NCBI RefSeq assembly: GCF_900220995.1
Contig: NZ_OBQF01000006.1
Location: 62,126 to 126,125 of the forward strand
Length of the DNA stretch: 64,000 bases
DNA from: Salinicoccus kekensis
GTDB lineage: Bacteria > Bacillota > Bacilli > Staphylococcales > Salinicoccaceae
Reading direction: 5' to 3'
Positions 7,952 through 21,266 of this stretch are shown here, one piece after another. The translations under genes and the position numbers were made by a program. The notes under the pieces are model-generated. The model saw nothing but the letters and a program-made list of their open reading frames with translations, made no database searches and was not told where the DNA came from. Within the stretch, counting starts at the first letter, position 1; every line of letters starts with the position of its first letter.

Positions 7952-8293
7952 TGACATGAAAAATATAAATAACACCCTTTCATGTCATTCAAACTTTGTT
8001 AATGGCATGACTACTTATCATTAGCTCGATTCATGTCATTTTATATGCATTACTGACATGAAGATTGGCTAATTGGGAGTTTCACGCCAATATCTCTCAC
8101 TTTATGACACGAGATGTACAACCACGGCTGTTTGGTGTCATTTTATTGTCATCTTTGGCATGATACTTCTAAAATATGAAGTTTCATGTCATTTTATATT
8201 TTTTATTGACACCAAATTTAGCCATCTAGTAATTTCGTGTCAATTCCTCTCATCGGGACGCACAAAAGCTCTCGAGACGCTCATTTCATGTCA
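7952..8293. repeat. Array of seven palindromic elements, exact 51-bp period (array 1)
   Basis: Seven 36-bp units start at 7952, 8003, 8054, 8105, 8156, 8207 and 8258, each exactly 51 bp after the last, with 15-bp spacers. Most begin TGACATGA, TGGCATGA or TGACACGA and end TTTCATGTCA or a variant, so the ends are inverted repeats of 8-10 bp. The 16-20 bp centres are almost unrelated to each other. The left arm of the seventh unit and the right arm of the third have decayed. The array lies between the converging NERD and eno genes. It differs from CRISPR in having very short spacers and divergent palindromes, with no cas genes. Function unknown. Confidence 0.85.
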
Positions 8294-8302
8294 CCACCCA
8301 CA

Positions 8303-8341
8303 CAAAAAGCCCCCCGCTTCACAAGAAGCAGGGGGCTTTAT
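8303..8341 (-). terminator. Terminator of eno
   Basis: A stem of at least 8 bp (AAGCCCCC with GGGGGCTT) and TTTTT on the minus strand, immediately downstream of the eno stop and next to array 1. Confidence 0.85.
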
Positions 8342-8342
8342 T

Positions 8343-9656
<1,314 letters not shown>

Positions 9657-9678
9657 TTAAATGTATTTGTTCTCTCTC

Positions 9679-9707
9679 ATTATGTGAGAAAGAGTGAATA
9701 ATTTCAA
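9679..9707 (-). promoter_or_regulatory. Promoter of eno
   Basis: On the minus strand: -35 TTGAAA (9702-9707), 17-bp spacer, -10 CATAAT (9679-9684), in the gpmI-eno gap. Internal promoters before eno are usual in this operon. Confidence 0.7.
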
Positions 9708-9723
9708 CAATAATAAAAATCCG

Positions 9724-13210
<3,487 letters not shown>

Positions 13211-13240
13211 GACATGCCTCCTAAATTGTTCATTGTTTTC

Positions 13241-13246
13241 ATTATA
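13241..13246 (-). promoter_or_regulatory. Probable -10 element of a pgk promoter
   Basis: TATAAT on the minus strand, preceded by GGG and a poor -35. It lies downstream of the gapA terminator, so a separate start for pgk-tpiA-gpmI is plausible. Confidence 0.45.
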
Positions 13247-13269
13247 CCCAATTTAAGCCTGCAGAAAAA

Positions 13270-13299
13270 TAAAAAACGGATGGAATACCTCCATCCGTC
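13270..13299 (-). terminator. Terminator between gapA and pgk
   Basis: 9-bp stem (ACGGATGGA with TCCATCCGT) and TTTTTT on the minus strand. It cuts the glycolytic operon after gapA, giving an abundant short cggR-gapA transcript, a pattern known for gapA operons. Confidence 0.8.
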
Positions 13300-13310
13300 A
13301 TAATATTGAA

Positions 13311-14309
13311 TTATTTTGCCGTCATGTGGTTCAAAGTGCGGACGAGCTGTGCAGTGTAGGACATTTCATTGTCATACCATGCAACGGCCCTGACGAGCTG
13401 TTTGCCGTCGACTTCGAGTACACGCGTCTGGGTCGCATCGAATAAAGACCCTTCCTTGATGCCGATGATGTCGGCAGAGACGATCGGATCTTCATTATAG
13501 CCGAATGAAGGGTTCGATGCGTTCTTCATCACGCTGTTCACTTCGTCTTCCGTGACATTCTTCTGAAGTGATACCGTCACTTCTGTGAGTGAGCCTGTCG
13601 CAACAGGTACACGCTGTGCGCCGCCGTCGAGCTTGCCTTCAAGTTCCGGCAGCACGAGGCCGATCGCTTTGGCCGCCCCTGTGGAGTTCGGCACGATGTT
13701 CTGGGCTGCGGCACGTGCACGGCGGTAGTCGCCTTTCCTGTGCGGTGCATCCAGTGTGTTCTGATCACCCGTGTATGCATGGATCGTCGTCATCAGGCCT
13801 TTTTCGATGCCGAATTCATCATTCAGCACTTTGACGACCGGTGCGAGGCAGTTCGTCGTACATGATGCTGCAGATACGATTTCCTCATCACCATCGAGCG
13901 TGTCTTCGTTCACACCGTACACGATCGTCTTCATATCGCCTTTGCCAGGTGCCGAAATCAGCACTTTCTTCGCCCCGGCTTCAAGGTGCTTCCTCGCACC
14001 TTCTTCGTCGGTGAAGAAGCCGGTGCATTCAAGGACGATATCCACATCCAGATCGCCCCAAGGCAGGTTCGACGGGTCCTCCTCGGTGAACGACTTCACT
14101 TCCTGGCCGTTGATCTTGAAGCCGTTTCCGAGCACTTCGATGTCGCCTTCAAAACGGCCCTGGGTCGTATCATATTTGAACAGGTGCGCAAGGAATTCAT
14201 CATCGGTCAAGTCGTTGACCGCCACGACTTCCATATCATCGTAATTCTGGATTTCCCTTGCTGCAAGCCTGCCGATTCTTCCAAATCCATTAATTGCTAC
14301 TCTAACCAT
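13311..14309 (-). CDS. gapA: Glyceraldehyde-3-phosphate dehydrogenase, glycolytic
   Basis: 332 residues. NAD-dependent oxidation of glyceraldehyde 3-phosphate. The N-terminal Rossmann motif NGFGRIGR, Asp33 (NAD preference), catalytic Cys150 in SCTTNC and the catalytic His in the following HAYTGDQ segment are present. The start is the ATG at 14307-14309 after AGGAGG; the longer open frame upstream lacks family similarity. It lies 22 bp after cggR, the repressor gene of the operon. Being next to cggR marks it as the glycolytic GapA and not the gluconeogenic GapB. Confidence 0.98.
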   Translation of the reverse strand: MVRVAINGFGRIGRLAAREIQNYDDMEVVAVNDLTDDEFLAHLFKYDTTQGRFEGDIEVLGNGFKINGQEVKSFTEEDPSNLPWGDLDVDIVLECTGFFTDEEGARKHLEAGAKKVLISAPGKGDMKTIVYGVNEDTLDGDEEIVSAASCTTNCLAPVVKVLNDEFGIEKGLMTTIHAYTGDQNTLDAPHRKGDYRRARAAAQNIVPNSTGAAKAIGLVLPELEGKLDGGAQRVPVATGSLTEVTVSLQKNVTEDEVNSVMKNASNPSFGYNEDPIVSADIIGIKEGSLFDATQTRVLEVDGKQLVRAVAWYDNEMSYTAQLVRTLNHMTAK

Positions 14310-14331
14310 AAAATATGGCCTCCTTATATTT

Positions 14332-15348
14332 TTATGCCAGTAAATGACCGGCAATGACTTCGTCAATGATCAATATCGTATTTTCCGGTGCCAGCTTCAA
14401 ATAAGCTTTCACCGCTTCTTTCTTGCTTTCACCGCCTGCAACTGCAAAAATGGCCTCTTTTTTTCCAAGGTCCTCAAGCTGCAGTCCGATGGTCGTCACC
14501 TTATGGACCAATTCCCCGTCAGCATCGAAATAAAACCCGAACGCTTCGCCCACGGCCTGACCTTCAGCCAGTTTCTGCATGGTCGCTTCATCCACATTCC
14601 TGCGCCGTGCCATTTCAAAGGCATCGCCGATGCCATGGATGACGAATGACGAGCGTTCATTCAGTTCGATGATCTCGCTCACCATCGGCTCTGCCTTCAG
14701 CGACTGCAGTGAAGCTTCGCTGATGCTGTCCGGTGCGTATAACATCCTGTGCTGCCCTTCCGTCGCTTCCGCCAGATACCCGACGATGGAATTCGACTGG
14801 TAGGCGACCTCTTCACCGAGGCCGCCCCTTGCAGGGATGAACAGCAGGTCTTCGTGTTTCGGCCTTAAGAACTTGCTGACGAGCGCCATCGTGGATCCGC
14901 CTGCAACGGACACCACCGCACCCGGAAACAGCTGCTCCGTCAATTGTTCAGCCGTGAGTTTGGCGAGCTCCTCCTTGACGAAGGGGTTCTCCTCCGCATC
15001 ACCGCGGACGACGATGATGTCTTTCAGAGAATATCGATCCTTCAGCTGGCCGGCGAGGTCGTTGCGGCTTTCAATCAGCGTGAGGAAAGGCTCCACTTCA
15101 CGCAGCACTTCCCTGCCGCTGCCCGACAAAGAGATGCCTTTGGCATCCACTTTGATCAGGTTCAGTGCCGCCAGTTCCTCGACTTCCCTGCGCAGCACCC
15201 TTTCCGTCATACCCAGCTGCTTCGACAGCGTCCTTCTGCCGATCGGCTGTTCTGCTCCGATGTAACCTAAAATATCAAGGCGTTTCAACATGTGAGATAA
15301 AATATCGGGAACTACGCTTTTCTGGATGTCAATGAGTCTCTGCCACAT
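14332..15348 (-). CDS. cggR: Central glycolytic genes regulator
   Basis: 338 residues, SorC/DeoR-type repressor. N-terminal winged helix-turn-helix (about 25-65, [22 protein letters not shown]), then a sugar-phosphate-binding domain like glucosamine-phosphate isomerases, where fructose-1,6-bisphosphate is the known inducer. The ATG at 15346-15348, after AGGTGG by about 8 bases, aligns with the B. subtilis CggR start as I recall it; a GTG four codons upstream is also open. First gene of the glycolytic operon, with an operator-like sequence in its leader (15370-15412), which fits autoregulation. Confidence 0.95.
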   Translation of the reverse strand: MWQRLIDIQKSVVPDILSHMLKRLDILGYIGAEQPIGRRTLSKQLGMTERVLRREVEELAALNLIKVDAKGISLSGSGREVLREVEPFLTLIESRNDLAGQLKDRYSLKDIIVVRGDAEENPFVKEELAKLTAEQLTEQLFPGAVVSVAGGSTMALVSKFLRPKHEDLLFIPARGGLGEEVAYQSNSIVGYLAEATEGQHRMLYAPDSISEASLQSLKAEPMVSEIIELNERSSFVIHGIGDAFEMARRRNVDEATMQKLAEGQAVGEAFGFYFDADGELVHKVTTIGLQLEDLGKKEAIFAVAGGESKKEAVKAYLKLAPENTILIIDEVIAGHLLA

Positions 15349-15369
15349 ATCATTATCCACCTTTCGCTA

Positions 15370-15412
15370 TAGTGAGACAAAAACCGTCCCACCAGGGACA
15401 AAAAAATTGCAT
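15370..15412 (-). promoter_or_regulatory. CggR-type operator upstream of cggR
   Basis: On the minus strand TGTCCC, then GGGACGG, a T-run and TGTCTC, close to the known CggR operator pattern of GGGAC and TGTCC half-sites in direct repetition. It lies between the promoter and the ribosome-binding site, the same place as in the B. subtilis gapA operon. Confidence 0.65.
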
Positions 15413-15452
15413 CATTAATATATCAAAATTATATATAACAATGCAATCTTTT
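15413..15452 (-). promoter_or_regulatory. Probable promoter of the cggR-gapA operon
   Basis: On the minus strand a TTGCAT -35 near 15440-15445, about 18 bp before TATATT. The surrounding DNA is AT-rich. The assignment rests on its position just upstream of the operator. Confidence 0.5.
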
Positions 15453-15464
15453 TGTATCCGCTAT

Positions 15465-15722
15465 TCACTTACCCTTAATGGCTTTTATATAATCATAGAT
15501 CTGGACGAAATCGAGGATGCCCTCCTGGATGACTTCGGAATCATGCTTCAGCACCGGGACCCTCACCATGTACTCTTCCTGCAGTGCATCATCATGGTCG
15601 ATGTCGATCTTATTGATCCTGACATCCATCTCCCTGAGCTCCGATAACGCAACTTTGATCTGCAGCAGACCTTCGTCGCATAATCCGCACCGTTCCCTCA
15701 TATAATAATCCAACTTCAACAC
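15465..15722 (-). CDS. Glutaredoxin-like thiol protein
   Basis: 85 residues, thioredoxin fold of the glutaredoxin-like DUF836 type. The active-site motif Cys12-Gly-Leu-Cys15 is close to the N-terminus, followed by a beta-alpha-beta pattern and the cis-proline strand VRVPVL near residue 55. It probably reduces or senses disulfides in the cytoplasm; the partner is unknown. It follows the ThrE subunit genes by 2 bases and precedes cggR, as in staphylococci. Confidence 0.85.
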   Translation of the reverse strand: MLKLDYYMRERCGLCDEGLLQIKVALSELREMDVRINKIDIDHDDALQEEYMVRVPVLKHDSEVIQEGILDFVQIYDYIKAIKGK

Positions 15723-15724
15723 AA

Positions 15725-16177
15725 TTACTCACCTGTCTTTAATTTTGATAAAATCGTATTTACCAGCGAATGGAACATCTCCGATGTGATGATGCCGAGT
15801 GCGATCGCACTGGCAATGAGTGCTGCTTCAATCCCGTATGAAATCGCCAGCTGATAGTTTTCAAGCACCACGTTACGCATCGCCTGGTAGGCGATTCCGC
15901 CCGGGACGAGCGGGATGATCCCGCATGTGATGAAGATGACGAGCGGCATCTTCAAATACCTCGCATTATAGATTGACACTGCAGTCAGCACGATGCCGCC
16001 CGCAAAGCTCGAGACGATCTGTGTCACGCCCATATCCATGAAAGTGAAATATACAAGCCATCCCGCAGCACCGGTCAGCCCACAGCTGATGAGCGCCCGC
16101 CTCGGTGCATTGAAGAGTATGCCGAAACCCATGGAGGCGAAAAAGCTTAAAATAAACTGATAAACGAACACCGCCAT
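15725..16177 (-). CDS. Threonine/serine exporter subunit, ThrE C-terminal type
   Basis: 150 residues with four to five hydrophobic segments and almost no soluble part. It matches the small second half of ThrE-type exporters (DUF3815): conserved NAPRRAL near the N-terminus and a P-rich turn ITCGIIPLVPGG in the middle. In many Firmicutes the exporter is split into this protein and a larger partner, encoded here 12 bp upstream. Predicted role: proton-driven efflux of threonine, serine or small peptides. Substrate inferred from family only. Confidence 0.85.
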   Translation of the reverse strand: MAVFVYQFILSFFASMGFGILFNAPRRALISCGLTGAAGWLVYFTFMDMGVTQIVSSFAGGIVLTAVSIYNARYLKMPLVIFITCGIIPLVPGGIAYQAMRNVVLENYQLAISYGIEAALIASAIALGIITSEMFHSLVNTILSKLKTGE

Positions 16178-16189
16178 CCAACCGCCTCC

Positions 16190-16981
16190 TTAAATGATCA
16201 TGAACACGAGCGCAACCCCTGCGCCGATCGCAAATGCAGTCAAAGTCGCTTCCGCACCTTTCATGATGCCGGCGAGCAGATGGCCCCGGATCATCTCACG
16301 TATCGCATTCGTGATCAGGACACCGGGCACAAGCGGCATCACTGAAGCGATGATGATGGTGTCCATGTTGGCACCCGGCCCGTATGTAACGTAGAGAAGA
16401 GCGGTGAGCGCGATGAACAGCGACGCGAAGAATTCCGTGAAGAATTTGACCTTCGTGAAACGGAGGATCCCCTCCATTATGAATACGCCGAGCGCACCGC
16501 CGAACGCCGCCGCCGGCAGATCAATGAGCGCACCGTCGAACAGCAGGAGGAACATGAAGCCGACCATCCCGCCGGTCAGCACCATCAGCCACAGGGGGAA
16601 TACGAGTGATTCATGGATCCTCTCAATTTTCCTGATCGCCGATTTAAGCGGCATGCCGGCGGAAATATCGCGGGATAAGTTATTGATCACATCCACCATG
16701 CCGAGGTCGTTGGCACGTTCATCAATCCGCACCGTCTGCGTCAATGCATGCTCGTTCATGGAGAAGATGATGACGGTCGGTGTGACGAACACCTGGGGAT
16801 TGCTGATGCCGTAGCTGTTGGATATGCGCATCATCGTATCTTCGATGCGGTATGTCTCCGCACCGCTCTCAAGGAGCAGCTTCCCGCAGTTCAAAGCTAC
16901 AAAGAAGACATCCCGCACATAACTTTCCTTCAGGTCATCATTGGGTTCGTCGATAATTTCCATATCATTCAGCACATTCAT
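16190..16981 (-). CDS. Threonine/serine exporter subunit, ThrE N-terminal type
   Basis: About 263 residues. The N-terminal soluble part carries the family signature LLLESGAETYRIEDTM, followed by five membrane segments (roughly 120-260), with PLVPGVLITNAIRE in the same role as the PLVPGG turn of its partner. DUF1212/ThrE family; it works with the 15725-16177 product. The start is uncertain: ATG at 16981 has an SD too close, GTG at 16975 has an ideal AGGTGAT spacing, and the frame opens to a GTG at 17014 without SD. Confidence 0.85.
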   Translation of the reverse strand: MNVLNDMEIIDEPNDDLKESYVRDVFFVALNCGKLLLESGAETYRIEDTMMRISNSYGISNPQVFVTPTVIIFSMNEHALTQTVRIDERANDLGMVDVINNLSRDISAGMPLKSAIRKIERIHESLVFPLWLMVLTGGMVGFMFLLLFDGALIDLPAAAFGGALGVFIMEGILRFTKVKFFTEFFASLFIALTALLYVTYGPGANMDTIIIASVMPLVPGVLITNAIREMIRGHLLAGIMKGAEATLTAFAIGAGVALVFMII

Positions 16982-17133
16982 CACCTGCTTTTCACAGTGA
17001 ATAAAAATCGGCACCAGGGATCATTTTCAGTCACAAGTATACATTGGATGCCGGATGATTTGAAGCGATTGATTTTTATTGTAAAAATTACACTACTCTG
17101 GTACGTTGTATGCATGAAGCATCCAAAAGAAAT

Positions 17134-17168
17134 AAAAAAACAGCCATAACCCTTGAGGATTATGGCTG
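17134..17168 (-). terminator. Terminator of tRNA-Arg
   Basis: 8-bp stem (17142-17149 with 17160-17167) followed on the minus strand by TTTTTTT. Confidence 0.85.
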
Positions 17169-17195
17169 GATCATTTGTCCAAAGACTTTACGCAG

Positions 17196-17267
17196 CGCCC
17201 CCAAAGAGAATCGAACTCCTATCTCAAGAACCGGAATCTTACGTGTTATCCATTACACCATGGGGGC
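17196..17267 (-). tRNA. tRNA-Arg, anticodon CCG
   Basis: 72 nt. Acceptor stem GCCCCCA/TGGGGGC, D stem GTGT/ACAC, anticodon stem TAAGA/TCTTG with loop TTCCGGT (anticodon CCG, reading CGG), T stem AGGAG/CTCTT with loop TTCGATT, discriminator G. The 3' CCA is not encoded. It stands alone with its own terminator. CGG is a rare Arg codon in AT-rich Staphylococcus; a dedicated tRNA fits the higher GC of this genome. Confidence 0.95.
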
Positions 17268-17349
17268 CCGATCAATATTCAAGCCGTTATGTATTTCAGA
17301 CCATAACCATTATAGCATACATTTTAGAAATGAAAAGCCGGTTTTATCT

Positions 17350-17366
17350 TTTGACCTTATTTGACT
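17350..17366 (-). promoter_or_regulatory. CtsR box of clpP
   Basis: On the minus strand AGTCAAA-TAA-GGTCAAA, the heptad direct repeat with 3-bp gap that defines CtsR operators. It overlaps the -35 of the clpP promoter, which fits repression without stress and release on heat or protein damage. Confidence 0.9.
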
Positions 17367-17379
17367 AATATGATATAAA
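17351..17379 (+). promoter_or_regulatory. Promoter of clpP
   Basis: -35 TTGACC (17351-17356), 17-bp spacer, -10 TATAAA (17374-17379). The -35 is inside the CtsR box. Confidence 0.75.
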
Positions 17380-17420
17380 TAAATCAGCATTAATATTATA
17401 CAAAACACGGAGGGAAAAAC

Positions 17421-18014
17421 ATGAACTTAATACCTACAGTGATTGAACAGACAAATCGCGGAGAACGTGCTTATGACATTTATAGTAGATTATTAAAAGA
17501 TAGAATCATCATGATTGGAACAGGCATCGACGACAACGTCGCGAACTCGGTGGTGAGCCAGCTTTTATTCCTGCAGGCACAGGACCCTGAAAAAGACATT
17601 TATCTTTATATCAACTCACCTGGCGGCAGTGTCACGGCCGGAATGGCGATCTATGATACGATCCAGCACATCAAGCCGGATGTCCAGACGATCTGCCTCG
17701 GCATGGCTGCTTCCATGGGCTCATTCCTGCTCGCAGCAGGTGCGAAAGGCAAGCGCTTTGCATTGCCGAACGCTGAAGTGATGATCCACCAGCCACTCGG
17801 CGGTGCACAGGGTCAGGCGACTGAAATTGAAATTGCCGCCAAGCACATCCTGAAAACCCGCGAAAAATTGAACAAGATCCTCGCTGAGAGAACAGGCCAG
17901 TCACTGGACAAAATCGAACAGGATACGGACCGCGACTTCTTCATGTCAGCAGAAGAAGCGAAAGAGTACGGCCTGATCGACGAAGTGATGGAACCTGAAA
18001 AGCTCCAGGGATAA
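17421..18014 (+). CDS. clpP: ATP-dependent Clp protease proteolytic subunit
   Basis: 197 residues, normal length. Serine peptidase forming a double heptamer that degrades substrates fed by ClpX or ClpC. The triad is visible: Ser98 in GMAASMGS, His123 in MIHQPLGG and Asp near 172 in the DTDRDFFMS segment. ATG follows GGAGGG. It has a CtsR-controlled promoter and its own hairpin terminator. ClpP with its unfoldases destroys tmRNA-tagged proteins, which links it to ssrA-smpB in this window. Confidence 0.98.
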   Translation: MNLIPTVIEQTNRGERAYDIYSRLLKDRIIMIGTGIDDNVANSVVSQLLFLQAQDPEKDIYLYINSPGGSVTAGMAIYDTIQHIKPDVQTICLGMAASMGSFLLAAGAKGKRFALPNAEVMIHQPLGGAQGQATEIEIAAKHILKTREKLNKILAERTGQSLDKIEQDTDRDFFMSAEEAKEYGLIDEVMEPEKLQG

Positions 18015-18019
18015 TATTG

Positions 18020-18056
18020 GTGCCATATGTCATTTTGACATGTGGCACTTTTATTT
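18020..18056 (+). terminator. Terminator of clpP
   Basis: A 13-bp stem (GTGCCATATGTCA with TGACATGTGGCAC, one G-T) and a TTTTATTTT tail. Confidence 0.9.
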
Positions 18057-18114
18057 TGTCATCTTTTCGGGTATGAGACTAGAAACTATACGATTTTAAG
18101 GAGGCACCCCATCA

Positions 18115-19029
18115 ATGAACATATTAATGACTGGAGGCACGGGCCTGGTCGGCTCCCATGTGCGCGATGCACTGGTGGAGGACAGGCACCACGTTTATAT
18201 ATTAAGCCGCGGGGAGCACACAAGCGACCATCCTTTCATCCATTACATCAAATACGACCCGGATAATGTATCTGATCTGAGCTTTGCGGAATCACTGCCC
18301 ATGAATATCGATGCCGTCTATAATTTTGCAGGCGCGTCGCTGAGCAAGATGTGGACCGACAGCCATAAGGAAGCGATCCTTGATTCACGGATCAATGTCA
18401 CGACACTCCTTTACAATTGGGCTGAGCAGGCGGAAATAAAACCCGGCGTCCTGATCAATGCGAGTGCCGTCGGCTATTACCCGACGAGCGAAACCGTGAG
18501 CTATACCGAAGACGACGCATTCAGCCCTTCGAATTTCCTGTCGTCGGTCGTGACCGCTTGGGAAAATCAGGCGCTCAGATTTGAGGCTCTCGGGACGCGG
18601 GTCGTCCTCGGCAGGTTCGGCCTGGTACTCGATAAAGACGACGGCGTGCTGCCGATGATGGCGCTGCCGTTCAAATTCGGGGCGGGGGGCAAAATCGGGT
18701 CAGGTGACCAGTACTACAGCTGGATCCATGTGGAGGACCTCGTTAACGCACTGCTTTTTGCGATGGCGGATACGGAGCTTTCAGGCCCGGTCAATATGAC
18801 CGCCCCCTCGCCGCTCAGGCAGGCACACTTCGCCAAGTATCTCGGCATGGCGCTCGGCAGGCCGACTTTTGTGAATATGCCGGGGTTCATCTTCGAGAAA
18901 GTTTTAGGCGACCAGTCGATAATGCTCGTCAAGGGGCAGAAAGTCATCCCTCAAAAGCTGCTCGCCCAGGAGTTCAAATTCAACTATCCGAGCCTTGATG
19001 TCGCCCTTGATGAAATATACGGAGAATGA
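18115..19029 (+). CDS. SDR-family epimerase (TIGR01777 type)
   Basis: 304 residues. N-terminal NAD(P)-binding motif TGGTGLVG (about 6-13) and the NFAGASL segment typical of the TIGR01777/YfhF group of atypical SDR epimerases, followed by VGYYP with the active-site tyrosine; the last third contains a DUF1731-like C-terminal segment. Substrate unknown; old annotations call homologues cell-division inhibitors without good evidence. ATG follows AAGGAGG. Being next to clpP is conserved in staphylococci. It ends with a strong terminator. Confidence 0.9.
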   Translation: MNILMTGGTGLVGSHVRDALVEDRHHVYILSRGEHTSDHPFIHYIKYDPDNVSDLSFAESLPMNIDAVYNFAGASLSKMWTDSHKEAILDSRINVTTLLYNWAEQAEIKPGVLINASAVGYYPTSETVSYTEDDAFSPSNFLSSVVTAWENQALRFEALGTRVVLGRFGLVLDKDDGVLPMMALPFKFGAGGKIGSGDQYYSWIHVEDLVNALLFAMADTELSGPVNMTAPSPLRQAHFAKYLGMALGRPTFVNMPGFIFEKVLGDQSIMLVKGQKVIPQKLLAQEFKFNYPSLDVALDEIYGE

Positions 19030-19030
19030 G

Positions 19031-19073
19031 AAAAACCCGCCGGGACTCTTTTGATGAGTCCGGCGGGTTTTAT
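19031..19073 (+). terminator. Terminator after the epimerase gene
   Basis: A long stem (about 16 bp, AAAACCCGCCGGGACTC with its complement) followed by TTTTATTTTG; the opposite strand also has a T-run, so it may serve both directions. Confidence 0.9.
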
Positions 19074-19082
19074 TTTGTTTCG

Positions 19083-19373
19083 TGACACGAAAGTCAGGTA
19101 AAGTCCCCGCTCGTGTCACAATCAGGCCGTCCGTGACACGAAACCCGGGAAAAGTCCCCGTTCGTGTCATATTCAGGCCGTCCGTGACACGAAACCCGGG
19201 AAAAATCCCTGTTCGTGTCATATTCAGGCCGTTCGTGACATGAAACCCGGGAAAAGTCCCTGCTCGTGTCATATTCAGGCCGTTCGTGACACGAAACCCG
19301 GGAAAAGTCCCCGCTCGTGTCATATTCAGACCGTCCGTGACACGAAACCCGGGAAAATCACCCGCTCCTGTCA
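19083..19373. repeat. Array of six palindromic elements, exact 51-bp period (array 2)
   Basis: Six 36-bp units start at 19083, 19134, 19185, 19236, 19287 and 19338. Each begins TGACACGA (one TGACATGA) and ends TCGTGTCA (the last CCTGTCA), with a G/C-rich centre built around CCCGGGAAAAGTCCCC. The 15-bp spacers are nearly constant (TATTCAGGCCGTCCG type). Arms match variants seen in array 1. The array fills the gap between the converging epimerase and lipoprotein genes, and the lipoprotein transcript has no other terminator before it. Because 51 is a multiple of three, an accidental reading frame of 17-residue repeats runs through it. Confidence 0.9.
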
Positions 19374-19391
19374 CACTCAGACAATCAGCAA

Positions 19392-20138
19392 TTAAATATG
19401 GATCGTCACATCTGCTTCTTCACGCAGTTCGTCTGCGAGATCCTGTGCAGCCTGGACTTCTTTCTCCCTGGAAAGCTGCTGTTCGATCTGCGGCTTCACA
19501 TCTTCGAATTCAGGCGTCTCGGAGTCTTCCCCGGCATCTTCACGTGCCGCGATCTGCTCGTCATAAACTTCCTGCATCTCTTCCTCGGTCGGTTCAGTGT
19601 CGCCGGATTCCTCGGAAATCAGCTGCTGCACCTTAACCTGGTTTGCAAGCTCATTCCTAAGTTCCTCTTCACTCATGCCGCCTTCTTCCATGGCGCTGAT
19701 GAATTCATCTTCCGATTCCATGCCGTTCATTTCAGTGAGCTGGCTGAGGAGCTGGTCCACATCTTCTTCGGATGCTTCCATATCACGGTTGTCCGCTTCC
19801 ATCGCAAGCAGCTTCTCAGAAACGAGACCTTCCGCAACCTGCTCCTTCAAAGCATCCTCATCGATTTCCTCACCCGTCATCTGCTGCATCATCGCAGCCT
19901 GCTGGAACTGGGCAGTATACACCTGCTCAAACTCATCCTTCGTGATCTCCTCGCCTTCCACTTCAGCAACGACATCCGGCACATCTTCAAGATCCGGTTC
20001 AGGCATCTCTTCCGCCTCTCCGCCTGCGTGCCCTTCCTCTGCAGTCTCTTCCTGTGCTTCTTCTGCGTTGTCATCGCCGCATGCAGCGACAAGTGTCATC
20101 GTGGCCGCAGCCGTTATCATCATCAACCATTTCTTCAT
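19392..20138 (-). CDS. SurA-N-type lipoprotein, PrsA-like without rotamase domain
   Basis: 248 residues. A lipoprotein signal ends at Cys20 (LVAAC). A very acidic linker (about 21-55, mostly Glu and Asp) follows, then a chaperone-like region starting VAEVEGEEITKDEFEQ, the typical opening of SurA/PrsA N-terminal domains. The parvulin isomerase domain of PrsA is absent. It probably acts as an extracytoplasmic folding helper; this is inferred from the domain only. The acidic linker recurs in other lipoproteins of this window. ATG at 20136-20138. Confidence 0.8.
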   Translation of the reverse strand: MKKWLMMITAAATMTLVAACGDDNAEEAQEETAEEGHAGGEAEEMPEPDLEDVPDVVAEVEGEEITKDEFEQVYTAQFQQAAMMQQMTGEEIDEDALKEQVAEGLVSEKLLAMEADNRDMEASEEDVDQLLSQLTEMNGMESEDEFISAMEEGGMSEEELRNELANQVKVQQLISEESGDTEPTEEEMQEVYDEQIAAREDAGEDSETPEFEDVKPQIEQQLSREKEVQAAQDLADELREEADVTIHI

Positions 20139-20308
20139 TATTGTTTCCTACCTTCCAAATCGTTATCGTCCGTCATTTTACCACAGGAGCATTCCATTTC
20201 AATTCAAATGGTATGCCTCCCGTAAATATTTCCTCCCAAATATGACCATCCGGTGTCAAAATTAAAATCCCGGATGAATCATCATTCCGGGAAAATAAAA
20301 ACCATGAG

Positions 20309-21256
20309 CTATTTGAAATCTATTGTCTCGCCGCTTCTTATCTTCTCTGCGATGTTGTCGAGCTTCCTCAGCCTGTGATTGACGCCGGACTTTGAAATCG
20401 CGCCCGATGACATCATCTCACCGAGCTCCTTCAAGGAGACATCCTGATGCTCGACCCTCAATCTTGCGATTTCCTGCAGTCTTTCCGGCAGTTCATCGAT
20501 GCCGATCTCATCGTCGATCAGATGGATGTTCTCCACCTGGCGCATCGCGGCACTGATGGTCTTGTTGAGATTTGCCGTCTCGCAGTTGACCAGCCTGTTC
20601 ACGGAGTTCCTCATATCACGGACGATGCGGACATCTTCGAACTTCAAAAGTGCCTGATAACCGCCGATCAGGCTCAGGAATTCCGCGATTTTTTCGGCAC
20701 CCTTCAAATAAGTGATGTAGCCGCGTTTACGTTCTATATATTTTGCATTCAGATCGTAGCCGTTCATCAGTTCGGTCAGGGCGATGGCATGATCTTCATA
20801 GAGCGAGGCGATTTCCAGGTGATAGGCGGAGGTTTCCGGGTTGTTCACCGAGCCGCCGGCGAGGAATGCCCCCCTCAAATAGCTTCGGATGCAGCATTCC
20901 TTCTTCTTGATATCCTCATCGATCGTATGGATGATCATGCCGTCTTCGATGATGTTCAAATCTTCGAGGACCTTATGTGCATCCTTTTTCACCCTGCTGA
21001 TATAGACGTTGTTCTTCTTCAGCTTCATCTTTTTGCGGACGAGCAGCTCTATATCCACACCGTACACTTTTTTGATGAGTGAGAATATGCGGCGTGCAAT
21101 CGCCGCATTTTCGGTCTGTACGTTGATGATCCAGTCGCCGTCGAAAAAGCTGAGCGCGCCGTTCATCTTGATCAGCGCGGATAATTCACTCTTCTTGCAG
21201 CATGTATCCACATCAACACGTGTAAGTTCATTTTTCATATCTGATGCAAATGACAT
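20309..21256 (-). CDS. whiA: DNA-binding protein WhiA
   Basis: 315 residues. N-terminal LAGLIDADG-like homing-endonuclease fold without nuclease activity, with the segment [14 protein letters not shown], and a C-terminal helix-turn-helix ending [13 protein letters not shown]. WhiA influences cell division and chromosome segregation in Gram-positives. It is last in the rapZ-yvcK-whiA cluster, whose order is conserved in nearly all Firmicutes, 10 bp after yvcK. Confidence 0.97.
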   Translation of the reverse strand: MSFASDMKNELTRVDVDTCCKKSELSALIKMNGALSFFDGDWIINVQTENAAIARRIFSLIKKVYGVDIELLVRKKMKLKKNNVYISRVKKDAHKVLEDLNIIEDGMIIHTIDEDIKKKECCIRSYLRGAFLAGGSVNNPETSAYHLEIASLYEDHAIALTELMNGYDLNAKYIERKRGYITYLKGAEKIAEFLSLIGGYQALLKFEDVRIVRDMRNSVNRLVNCETANLNKTISAAMRQVENIHLIDDEIGIDELPERLQEIARLRVEHQDVSLKELGEMMSSGAISKSGVNHRLRKLDNIAEKIRSGETIDFK

Positions 21257-21266
21257 TTCATCAACC

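Noticed and set aside
7952-8293. CRISPR array
   Set aside because: Regular 51-bp spacing looks similar, but the spacers are only 15 bp, the repeats are divergent palindromes, and no cas gene is present in the window.
18904-19374. Open reading frame of 17-residue repeats through array 2 (minus strand)
   Set aside because: It exists because the 51-bp period is a multiple of three. It has no ribosome-binding site and overlaps the 3' end of the epimerase gene and its terminator.
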